A stretch of DNA of 64,000 bases from NCBI GenBank assembly GCA_964019425.1, contig OZ025817.1:744001-808000 (forward strand). The letters are read 5' to 3'. The translations under genes were made by a program, and so were the position numbers. A model generated the notes under the pieces. That model was given only the letters and a program-made list of their open reading frames with translations. It did not search any database and was not told where the DNA came from. Shown here in pieces: positions 50,725 to 59,880 of this stretch. The DNA comes from Flectonema sp. DT1601. Taxonomy: Eukaryota > Euglenozoa > Diplonemea > Diplonemida > Diplonemidae. How positions within the stretch are numbered: the first letter of the stretch is position 1; the number at the start of each line of letters is the position of its first letter.

Positions 50725-53700
50725 AGTAATCGACATAGTCGATCGATAAAAAAAAAACAATGATAACATTGTTTATTCCTTTTTTTTTTTTTTTATTCTT
50801 TTTATTTATTTTTAAAGAAAAAACAATCAGTTTAGCGTCCTGACCAGGACGGAAAATAGAAAGTGATCGACATAGTCGATCGATAAAAAAAAAACAATGA
50901 TAACATTGTTTATTCCTTTTTTTTTTTTTTTATTCTTTTTATTTATTTTTAAAGAAAAAACAATCAGTTTAGCGTCCTGACCAGGACGGAAAATAGAAAG
51001 TAATCGACATAGTCGATCGATAAAAAAAACAATGATAACATTGTTTATTCTTTTTTTTTTTTTTTTTTTTTAATTCTTTTTATTTATTTTTTAAAAAGAA
51101 AAAAAATGGAAAATAGAAATTAGTCAACAAAGTCGAACGATAAAAAAAAACAATGATAACATTGTTTATTCTTTTTTTTTTATTTTTTTTATATTCTTTT
51201 TTATTAATTTTGAAAAAAAAAACAATCAGTTTAGCGTCTTGACCAGGACGGAAAATAGAAAGTAATCGACATAGTCGATCGATAAAAAAACAATGATAAC
51301 ATTGTTTATTCTTTTTTTTTTTTTTTATTTTAAATTCTTTTTATTTATTTTTTAAAGAAAAAAAAACGGAAAATAGAAATTAGTCGACAAAGTCGAACGA
51401 TAAAAAAAAACAATGATAACATTGTTTATTCTTTTTTTTGTATTTTTTTATATTCTTTTTTATTAATTTTGAAAAAAAACAATCAGTTTAGCGTCTTGAC
51501 CAGGACGGAAAATAGAAAGTGATCGACATAGTCGATCGATAAAAAAACAATGATAACATTGTTTATTCTTTTTTTTTTTTTTATTTTAAATTCTTTTTAT
51601 TTATTTTTAAAGAAAAAAAAACGGAAAATAGAAATTAGTCGACAAAGTCGAACGATAAAAAAAAACAATGATAACATTGTTTATTCTTTTTTTTGTATTT
51701 TTTTATATTCTTTTTTATTAATTTTGAAAAAAAACAATCAGTTTAGCGTCTTGACCAGGACGGAAAATAGAAAGTAATCGACATAGTCGATCGATAAAAA
51801 AAACAATGATAACATTGTTTATTCTTTTTTTTTTTTTTATTTTTTTTTAAATTCTTTTTATTTATTTTTTAAAGAAAAAAAACGGAAAATAGAAATTAGT
51901 CAACAAAGTCGAACGATAAAAAAAAAAAAACAATGATAACATTGTTTATTCTTTTTTTTTATTTTTTTTTTTTAATATTTTTTTTTTATTTTGAAAAAAA
52001 AAACAATCAGTTTAGCGTCTTGACCAGGACGGAAAATAGAAAGCAATCGACATAGTCGATCGATAAAAAAAACAATGATAACATTGTTTATTCTTTTTTT
52101 TGTATTTTTTTATATTCTTTTTTATTAATTTTGAAAAAAAAACAATCAGTTTAGCGTCTTGACCAGGACGGAAAATAGAAAGTAATCGACATAGTCGATC
52201 GATAAAAAAAACAATGATAACATTGTTTATTCTTTTTTTTTTTTTTTTTTTTAAATTCTTTTTATTTATTTTTTAAAGAAAAAAAACGGAAAATAGAAAT
52301 TAGTCAACAAAGTCGAACGATAAAAAAAAAACAATGATAACATTGTTTATTCTTTTTTTTTATTTTTTTTTTTTTAATATTTTTTTTTTATTTTGAAAAA
52401 AAAAACAATCAGTTTAGCGTCTTGACCAGGACGGAAAATAGAAAGTAATCGACATAGTCGATCGATAAAAAAAAACAATGATAACATTGTTTATTCTTTT
52501 TTTTTATTTTAAATTCTTTTTATTCATTTTTTAAAGAAAAAAAACGGAAAATAGAAATTAGTCGACAAAGTCGAACGATAAAAAAAAAACAATGATAACA
52601 TTGTTTATTCTTTTTTTTTTTGTATTTTTTTTAATATTCTTTTTTATTAATTTTGAAAAAAAAAAACAATCAGTTTAGCGTCTTGACCAGGACGGAAAAT
52701 AGAAAGTGATCGACATAGTCGATCGATAAAAAAACAATGATAACATTGTTTATTCTTTTTTTTTATTTTAAATTCTTTTTATTTATTTTTTAAAGAAAAA
52801 AAAAACGGAAAATAGAAATTAGTCAACAAAGTCGAACAATAAAAAAAACAATGATAACATTGTTTATTCTTTTTTTTGTATTTTTTTATATTCTTTTTTA
52901 TTAATTTTGAAAAAAAAAACAATCAGTTTAGCGTCTTGACCAGGACGGAAAATAGAAAGTGATCGACATAGTCGATCGATAAAAAAAAACAATGATAACA
53001 TTGTTTATTCTTTTTTTTTATTTTAAATTCTTTTTATTTATTCTTTAAAGAAAAGAAACGGAAAATAGAAATTAGTCGACAAAGTCGAACGATAAAAAAA
53101 ACAATGATAACATTGTTTATTCTTTTTTTTGTATTTTTTTATATTCTTTTTTATTAATTTTGAAAAAAAAAAACAATCAGTTTAGCGTCTTGACCAGGAC
53201 GGAAAATAGAAAGTGATCGACATAGTCGATCGATAAAAAAACAATGATAACATTGTTTATTCTTTTTTTTTTTTTTTATTTTAAATTCTTTTTATTTATT
53301 TTTTAAAGAAAAAAAAAACGGAAAATAGAAATTAGTCGACAAAGTCGAACGATAAAAAAAACAATGATAACATTGTTTATTCTTTTTTTTGTATTTTTTT
53401 ATATTCTTTTTTATTAATTTTGAAAAAAAAAAACAATCAGTTTAGCGTCTTGACCAGGACGGAAAATAGAAAGTGATCGACATAGTCGATCGATAAAAAA
53501 ACAATGATAACATTGTTTATTTTTTTTTTTATTTTAAATTCTTTTTATTTATTCTTTAAAGAAAAGAAACGGAAAATAGAAATTAGTCGACAAAGTCGAA
53601 CGATAAAAAAAAAACAATGATAACATTGTTTATTCTTTTTTTTTTTTTTTTTTTATATTCTTTTTTATTAATTTTGAAAAAAAAACAATCAGTTTAGCGT

Positions 53701-54560
53701 CTTGACCAGGACGGAAAATAGAAAGTGATCGACATAGTCGATCGATAAAAAAACAATGATAACATTGTTTATTCTTTTTTTTTATTTTAAATTCTTTTTA
53801 TTTATTTTTTAAAGAAAAAAAACGGAAAATAGAAATTAGTCAACAAAGTCGAACGATAAAAAAAACAATGATAACATTGTTTATTCTTTTTTTTTTTTTT
53901 TTTTTTATTCTTTTTTATTAATTTTGAAAAAAAAACAATCAGTTTAGCGTCTTGACCAGGACGGAAAATAGAAAGTGATCGACATAGTCGATCGATAAAA
54001 AAACAATGATAACATTGTTTATTCTTTTTTATTTATTTTAAATTCTTTTTATTTATTTTTTAAAGAAAAAAAACGGAAAATAGAAATTAGTCAACAAAGT
54101 CGAACAATAAAAAAAAACAATGATAACATTGTTTATTCTTTTTTTTTTTTTTTTTTTTTTATATTCTTTTTTATTAATTTTGAAAAAAAAAAACAATCAC
54201 TTTAGCGTCTTGACCAGGACGGAAAATAGAAAGTAATCGACATAGTCGATCGATAAAAAAACAATGATAACATTGTTTATTCTTTTTTTTTATTTTAAAT
54301 TCTTTTTATTTATTATTTAAAGAAAAGAAACGGAAAATAGAAATTAGTCGACAAAGTCGAACGATAAAAAAAAAACAATGATAACATTGTTTATTCTTTT
54401 TTTTTTTTTTTTTTTATATTCTTTTTATTAATTTTTTAAAAAAAAAAAAAAAAAACAATCAGTTTAGCGTCTTGACCAGGACGGAAAACTGGAAGTAATC
54501 GACATAGTCGATCGATAAAAAAAACAATGATAACATTGTTTCATCTTTTATATTTTTTAA
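50725..54560 (-). repeat. Main satellite block, reversed orientation, about 30 monomers
   Basis: The same A/B satellite as elsewhere but reading on the minus strand: AACAATGATAACATTGTT, GATCGACATAGTCGATCGAT and GCGTCTTGACCAGGACGG recur about every 115-145 bases. About 30 copies of the first motif were counted. Alternation of A and B is regular from about 51000, giving a ~250-bp higher-order unit; the first two units (50730-51000) are A-type in succession. Differences between units lie mostly in homopolymer length. Confidence 0.9.
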
Positions 54561-54699
54561 TTTTTTTTTATATTTGAAGAAAAGAAAGAAGAAAAAAAAA
54601 AAAAAAAAAAAACAAGCGGAATTGATCATAATGGGTGGCAGGGGTTGATATAACTTCATTTGAAAATTCTTCTTTTTTAATTTCTTTTTTTTTGAAATT

Positions 54700-55603
54700 T
54701 TTTTTTTTATTTAACAGGAGTTAAGATCACTTACATGAGTTAACACAACACAGATACGAGAGTAGCAAAATGAGGTAACACTACCAATTCAACAAAAAAT
54801 AATCAGGATCGGACACAAGGAGGAGAGTTCATTCTACCTCTCACTGTCCTTGCTGGTATCTTAAGTGTCTTGGTATCTCTTGTGTGTCGGTATCTCGTAT
54901 TATGTGTTGATACTTGCATTTTTTTATTTGTAATCTTCTATTACAATCCTCTTTCTGTTCTGGTCTGTTACTTCATTTGTCTTGTTTAACTTCAGTTATA
55001 TCCACTTTACTTTTTATTGTTTCCCATCTACTTTTTATTTTCTAGTAGTTCTGGTCAGAAACTCCTGGGCAGCAAGAAGGAAAGCAGTTTAGTACTTCTG
55101 GGTGTTTGGCATCACCCCCCATAGTGAGCAAGTACAACAGGTAGCATTGGTAGTCTGTTGATCCTGAGTGATCCCAGCTACAGTTTTGTTTTTCTTTCTT
55201 TTTTTTAGAAGAAGATCAGGACATCCAAGCACTGCTGGATAGTTGCTGAATGCAGGGCCTGCCTGTGGCATTATAATAACAGGCTAAGTCATTTGTAGTT
55301 CATAGTTTACCTTTGATTTTATAACTTCACACAGGGTACTATGAACGATGAGAGATCCAGTGGGATCACTCAGGGTCTAGTAGAGACCACCAATGTTGTG
55401 CGTTGATAGGCAAGGTGACCAACCTTGACATTCTTTCTTTTCTCTCCTGTTGTGACAAACACAAAATACACACACAGCTTACAGTGTGTTCTTTGTGTAT
55501 GTTTTCTTCAGGTGTGAGTAGTTTTTTTGTTCTTGCTCTTCAGGGAGGGCCTTAGCCAAAAGCTAACAGTCCAAATCTCACCTGGAAATTCAACTCATCA
55601 TTG
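54700..55603 (+). mobile_element. LINE-family fragment, 5' part with GAGATACC-type repeats
   Basis: The left part (54710-54901) is the inverse of 59650-59880, and the right part matches 39290-39948. The order (AACAGGAGTTAAGATCACTT, GGTATCT repeats, internal segment, CCAAATCTCACCTGG) agrees with the order deduced from the 46773-47935 copy. It ends abruptly in satellite at 55604 (ATCATTGTTTTTTTATCG). Confidence 0.65.
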
Positions 55604-55839
55604 TTTTTTTATCGATCGACTATGTCGATTACTTTCTATTTTCCGTCCTGGTCAAGACGCTAAACTGATTGTTTTTTTCAAAATTAATAAAAAAGAATAT
55701 AAAAAAAAAATAAAAAAAAAGATTAAACAATGTTATCATTGTTTTTTTTATCGTTCGACCTTGTCGACTAATTTCTACTTTCCGTTTTTTTCTTTAAAAA
55801 TAAATAAAAAGAATTTAAAAAAAAAAAAAAAAAAAAGAA
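55604..55839 (+). repeat. Satellite, + orientation, left of non-autonomous element 1
   Basis: Two monomers. The A tract ending AAAAAAGAA (55831-55839) is the left target duplication of the next element. Confidence 0.9.
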
Positions 55840-56107
55840 GGGAAAACCTCTAATTCAACAAAAATAGTTTGCGAAATCGCCAACTCCCTACAAAAAAAAG
55901 TTGTCCACCAGGACTCGAACTTGACCCAAAAATTTGGCTTGCGGCGGGTTTTTTGTTTTTTTAGCCTACCAAGCTGGGAAGAGTGGGGGGCTTGCGTCCG
56001 CCAAATTCTTGGCGGGACGCAAGCCCCCCCCCCAAGGGGGGGGGAGCCCCTAATAAAAGCCCGCCTGTCCGTACAAAGTCCAACCTGAAAAAACAAATTT
56101 GCAACTG

Positions 56108-56139
<32 letters not shown>

Positions 56140-56511
56140 TTCTAATTAAAGACGCGCATGAATGGACCAATGAGATTCCTTCTGTCCCTACCTACTATCT
56201 GGCGAAACAGCAGTCAAGGGAACGGACTTGAAACTGTCAGCGGGGAAAGAAGACCCTGTTGAGTTTGACTCTAGTCTGACTTTGTGCAGTGACATAGGGG
56301 GTGTAGTTATAGGTGGGAGGTTTACCAACAATGAAATACCACTACTCTTATCGTCGCTTTACTTATCCAATGATGGGGGAACGGCAGCTGCCTCTTCGGA
56401 GGTTAGGGTCCTTTCGGACTCGTGGCTTTTCCGATTCCAGCGACAAACGGGCTTCGGCTTGTGACCCCTCGTTTGGAGACACCAGTCAGGTGGGGAGTTT
56501 GGCTGCGGCGG
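56108..56511 (+). pseudogene. 28S rRNA fragment (domain IV-V region) in element 1
   Basis: Contains blocks of large-subunit rRNA that are near universal in eukaryotes: TGACTCTCTTAAGGTAGCCA, GACGCGCATGAATGGA, CAGCGGGGAAAGAAGACCCT, TGACTCTAGTCTGACTTTGT, TGAAATACCACTACTCTTAT and CAGGTGGGGAGTTTGGCTG. It stops where intact 28S would continue to the CACATCTGTTAAA region. It is a captured piece, not an rDNA unit. Confidence 0.9.
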
Positions 56512-56632
56512 ATAGAGGGCCACATTGACGAAGGCTTCTGAGTCACGAAACCTAAATCGATGATGAGGATCGTTAAGCCACATTTCTAAAGGTCAGGCTT
56601 TTACTAACGTGAGAATTTCTGTTCTCGATGGT
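56512..56632 (-). pseudogene. Second 28S rRNA fragment, inverted, in element 1
   Basis: Read on the minus strand: GAGAACAGAAATTCTC, GTAAAAGC and AAATGTGGCTTAACGATCCT resemble the part of 28S just downstream of the first fragment (GAGAACAGAAATCTCC ... GTGGCTTAACGATCC in kinetoplastid-type 28S, from memory). It joins the first fragment head to head, so the two pieces were rearranged during capture. More diverged than the first piece. Confidence 0.6.
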
Positions 56633-56871
56633 TCGAATATGCCTGAAAAATTACCTAATTTGGAATGCTGCTTGAAGTCTGGTGAATTTTGGTTGGAGGT
56701 CTTAGTCTTAGTCTCACTGGTACAGTAACATTTTAAAGTGATCGATCACACGGGAGGGGTCTTGGTGATTTATTGCAACGGGAATATGTCTCAACTCGAC
56801 CAGTGGGTGATCAATCCGCCCTTTGACTATGTTTTGGTCACATTTTCCGTCATTACGAAAAAGAGAAAAAA

Positions 56872-56943
56872 GGATGTCACGGGGTTCGAACCCGAGACCT
56901 CCGGGTCATGATTCGGCGGTCATAACCAGTAAACCACCGGAGC
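56872..56943 (-). pseudogene. tRNA-Met-like relic (element 1)
   Basis: 72 bases with an A box (TGGTTTACTGG), a B box (GGTTCGAACCC), CAT at the anticodon position and a T run downstream. The anticodon stem is mispaired (GCCGA against CCCGG) and the acceptor ends do not pair, so it is not a working tRNA. The same lesions are in the copy at 61581-61652. Confidence 0.7.
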
Positions 56944-57054
56944 TCCGAAAATTCTGAAAGTTTTCCCGTCATGTTGGGTTGTTTCGAGCGGTTAAAATTT
57001 TTGTGATGAGTTGGCGATTTCGCAAACTATTTTTGTGGAATTAGGGGTTTTCCC

Positions 57055-57176
57055 AAAAAAGAATAAACAATGTTATCATTGTTTTTTTATCGATCGACTA
57101 TGTCGATTACTTCCTATTTTCCGTCCTGGTCAAGACGCTAAATTGATTGTTTCTTCTAAAAATAAATTAAAAAAAA

Positions 57177-57214
<38 letters not shown>

Positions 57215-57335
57215 AATAAACAATGTTATCATTGTTTTTTTTATCGATCGACTTTGTCGACTAATTTCTATTTTCCGTCCTGGTCAAGACGCTAAACTGA
57301 TTATTTTTTCTTTAAAATAAATAAAAAGAATAAAA
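57055..57335 (+). repeat. Satellite, + orientation, between element 1 and the SL-tagged sequence
   Basis: Two A-type monomers with an A tract of more than 30 bases at 57179-57212. Confidence 0.9.
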
Positions 57336-57373
57336 ACCAACGATTCTAAAGCTACAGTTTCTGTACTTTATTG
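57336..57373 (+). other. Spliced-leader exon sequence joined to a transcript (retroposed)
   Basis: 38 bases, starting ACCAACGATTCTAAAGCTAC and ending AGTTTCTGTACTTTATTG. The 3' core is shared by kinetoplastid and diplonemid SL RNAs; the 5' half is like Diplonema's. An SL RNA gene would continue with a GT donor, but here TTTTTTCCCATCCC follows. The same bases occur at 57608 preceded by a textbook acceptor (CTTTCCCCTCCCCCAG). So the SL is already spliced on, which makes this a reverse-transcribed, trans-spliced RNA. Confidence 0.85.
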
Positions 57374-57744
57374 TTTTTTCCCATCCCATTCAGTGGTGTA
57401 AATTGCGCGGCTTCGTCAAGAAACCAAGCGGATTTTCACTCCTTTTACAAAAAAAAATCGGCGGCCGCAAGTGTACGCGTCAGTGCGTGACTTGCGCTTC
57501 TTGCGTCTTCGCAAGGAAAAAGAGAGATTAAGAGTAGGAGTGTAGATCGAGGTTGAAGTTGAATTGCAGTTTAGGCCCTGTTTACTTTCTCCTTTCCCCT
57601 CCCCCAGTTTTTTCCCATCCCATTCAGTGGTGTAAATTGCGCGGCTTCGTCAAGAAACCAAGCGGATTTTCACTCCTTTTACAAAAAAAAATCGGCGGCC
57701 GCAAGTGTACGCGTCAGTGCGTGACTTGCGCTTCTTGCGTCTTC
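57374..57744 (+). repeat. 137-bp direct repeat: SL-joined copy (57374-57510) and unspliced copy (57608-57744)
   Basis: Both copies run from TTTTTTCCCATCCCATTCAG to TTGCGCTTCTTGCGTCTTC and appear identical. Upstream of the first is the SL; upstream of the second is a pyrimidine tract ending CCCCCAG. Beyond the repeat they diverge (GCAAGGAAAAAGAG against TAAGTCTTCGAAG). Higher GC than the surroundings. No coding role was recognised; it looks like a 5' UTR. Confidence 0.85.
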
Positions 57745-57895
57745 TAAGTCTTCGAAGTCGCAGAAGTCGCCCCCAAACCCCCTTACATTTACTTTTTTCC
57801 ACTCTATTTTGTATTTCGGCTCCATTCCATCGCCGGAAAAATCAGCCACACCGGGGATCGAACTGGTGCCTGTAAATCACTTTAAAAAAAAAAAG

Positions 57896-57929
<34 letters not shown>

Positions 57930-57945
57930 TTAATTAAACAAATAA
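57745..57945. other. spacer with a B-box-like motif and a long A tract
   Basis: On the minus strand AGTTCGATCCC lies in a possible T-arm (57860 region) followed by a T run, but no matching A box is found upstream. The A tract at 57883-57927 may be a retroposon tail. Confidence 0.4.
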
Positions 57946-58464
57946 CCACGAGTTCTCTTAGAATACGTTTCATCTTTTAGAAACCCCATATCCCCTACCG
58001 TTAAAGAGAATACACCTATTGCGAGACAATGGTCCGAGGGTAGGATTGATTTACTCGAGAACTACTGTCGAGCAGTAGATGACTCTCTCGAAACAAACGA
58101 GAAAGCGGCAGAGCTCTCAGAACAACTTTTGGATGCCCAACTTCGCCTCTCGGAGCTGAATCACCAACGGTGTACAACTCACGCAGAGCAGCTTGAGCAA
58201 TCCATGATGTTAACGGGACTGGCGAGCGATTTAAATACTCAACTCGCCTTGGCACGGTCTCAAATTGCGGCCCTGAAGTTCCAATTAGCTTCATGGGCAG
58301 AAGGTTTGAGTCCGCCAGACACAGAAGAACATGAGGAAATTGAAACTCCGCCGAGAAAGTCTGAGCGTTCAACTCTGAAAAAACGGACCCCTCCATCAAG
58401 ATATCGTTATAATCGAAGGAGATGTTCTGCTGATGACGTTCACGGTGACTCCACCCCCTTGTAA
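57946..58464 (+). CDS. Coiled-coil protein fragment, probably transposon-derived
   Basis: 172 codons are open from 57946, with no ATG near the 5' edge; the first Met codons are internal (58203). The translation is helical and heptad-like (LETNEKAAELSEQLLDAQLR, HAEQLEQSMMLTGLASDLNT, QLALARSQIAALKFQLASW), then acidic and finally Arg-rich (PPSRYRYNRRRC), ending at a TAA at 58462. It may be the 3' exon of a gene or the end of an ORF1-like protein of a retroelement. No domain was recognised. Confidence 0.45.
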   Translation, partial: PRVLLEYVSSFRNPISPTVKENTPIARQWSEGRIDLLENYCRAVDDSLETNEKAAELSEQLLDAQLRLSELNHQRCTTHAEQLEQSMMLTGLASDLNTQLALARSQIAALKFQLASWAEGLSPPDTEEHEEIETPPRKSERSTLKKRTPPSRYRYNRRRCSADDVHGDSTPL

Positions 58465-58950
58465 TTCTTTTTCCTTACTTTCACATCACTTTGTTTATTT
58501 AGTTTATTAGCTTATTTATTATTTATTGTTCGTTTTGTTTGTAATATTTTGTCGATATGTTTATGTCCGTCAGATCATAACGTTAATCAGATTAATTGTT
58601 AATTGTTAATTGTAAATGGTCTAAACCCCAATCCAAGTTCCCAAGGCTTGGCATAGATTTGAGTGACGCCTTACTGGCCTCCTCATCCTCTATGAGTGGT
58701 GAGGGGGCCAGCAATGGTTTTTTTTTTTTTTTTCTCTTATCTCTTTTTTTTCTTTTTCTTTTACTCTAATATGAAATATTTTTGAACAAAATGTGATTAT
58801 TAATTTAAAAAAAAAAAAAAAAAAATAATGTAAATGAATAATAAAAAAAAAAAAAAAAACATGCCTTGGGAATACAACCAAAGCCCCAATTAATCGGTCC
58901 TTTCTTTTTTCCTTCTTGTCAAGTGATCGCTCCACTCGTCGATCACCAAA
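58465..58950. other. 3' region with two stem-loops and a T run
   Basis: Follows the coiled-coil frame. Two hairpins are visible: CCAAG ... CTTGG (58633-58651) and GGCCTCCTCA ... TGAGGGGGCC (58676-58709), then a T16 run (58718-58733). This could be the structured 3' end of a retroelement RNA. The rest is A/T-rich. Confidence 0.4.
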
Positions 58951-59150
58951 ACCGATTGTATTTATATCTGTTCTTTTCTCAACGATCGGCTATACCGATC
59001 ATTTTTTTTTAAAATAATTGTTTTCTTCTTCTCGACGATCAGATCCAATTGATCGACCTTTTTTTTTTTTTTTTTTTTTCCTTTATTCTTTCCATCCCTC
59101 CCGCTCCCCTTATTTTAATAAAAACAAGATCAGCTCAGCTTGATCGTTAA

Positions 59151-59182
<32 letters not shown>

Positions 59183-59385
59183 CTGATTGTATTTATATCT
59201 GGTTATTTTTTCTCAACGATCGGCTATGCCGATCGACCTTTAAAATAATTGTCTTCTTCTTCTCGACGATCAGATCCAATTGATCGACCTTTTCTTTTTT
59301 TTTCCTTTATTCCTCCCATCCCTCCCGCTCCCCTTATTTTAATAAAAACAAGATCAGCTCAGCTTGATCGTTATTTTTTTTTTTT
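58951..59385 (+). repeat. Second satellite-like tandem duplication, unit ~230 bp
   Basis: Two units start at ACCGATTGTATTTATATCTG (58951) and at the matching bases near 59182, each with CAACGATCGGCTAT.CCGATC, CTCGACGATCAGATCCAATT, CCCTCCCGCTCCCCTTATTT and ATCAGCTCAGCTTGATCGTT. Each holds three GATC-centred dyads. It looks related in design to the main satellite but not in most of its sequence. Confidence 0.75.
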
Positions 59386-59439
59386 TTTTTTTGTTGGTCC
59401 TAGTCAAGACCTTAAACTGACTAATCGGTCTTAACTTTA

Positions 59440-59880
59440 ACTAAGTGAATGAACCCTTCCCGTTTTCCTTTTCCCTTTATTACTCTCTATCTGGTCTGTT
59501 ATGTCATAAATCTCATTTAATTTTATCATTCATTTTAATTTTCACTGTTTCCCATCTACATTTTATTTTCAAATAGTTCCGGTCTGTCTTTAATGTTAAA
59601 TAAAACTGATCATGTTAACTCAATTTTTTTTTTATGTGCAAGAGATACCAACACGCAAGAGATACCAACGCACATACGAGATACCAGCACTTCCGAGATA
59701 CCGACACACAAGAGATACCAAGACACTTAAGATACCAGCAAGGACAATGAGAGGTAGAATGAACTCTCCTCCTTGTGTCCGATCCTGATTATTTTTTGTT
59801 GAATTGGTAGTGTTACCTCAGTTTGCGACTCTCGTATCTGTGTTGTGTTAACTCATGTAAGTGATCTTAACTCCTGTTAA
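59440..59880 (-). mobile_element. Diverged LINE-family 5' fragment with GAGATACC repeats
   Basis: 59640-59880 is the inverse of 54710-54901, and 59480-59600 is a diverged version of the adjoining segment (CTGTTTCCCATCTACATTTT). About six copies of an AGAGATACCAACACAC-like unit lie at 59640-59740. It is the most diverged fragment of the family here. Confidence 0.6.

Larger units (their letters stand above)
55840..57054 (+). mobile_element. Non-autonomous MULE-type element 1 carrying rRNA and tRNA fragments
   Basis: Inverted ends of about 46 bp: GGGAAAACCTCTAATTC ... at the left, and GGGAAAACCCCTAATTCCAC read inward from the right, both continuing to TTTGCGAAATCGCCAACTC. Perfect 9-base duplication AAAAAAGAA (55831-55839, 57055-57063). 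Contents from left: a B-box-like motif, a GC-rich stem (GCTTGCGTCCGCCAA / GGCGGGACGCAAGC, about 55990-56027), C and G runs, a 28S rRNA fragment in sense, a second 28S fragment inverted, and a tRNA-like sequence on the minus strand. No transposase. The inverted ends differ from those of the 40967-45768 MULE beyond the first bases, so a different transposase family member is probably the helper. Confidence 0.85.

Noticed and set aside
50725-54560. CRISPR array
   Set aside because: Regular spacing exists, but spacers are homopolymers and monomer variants in eukaryotic satellite DNA; no unique spacers.
56108-56632. A working 28S rRNA gene
   Set aside because: Only two pieces are present, in opposite orientations, bounded by transposon ends; no 18S, 5.8S or rest of 28S nearby.
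57336-57373. Spliced-leader RNA gene
   Set aside because: The leader is not followed by a GT donor, and the next bases equal the sequence after an acceptor elsewhere. It is a spliced product, not a gene for the donor RNA.
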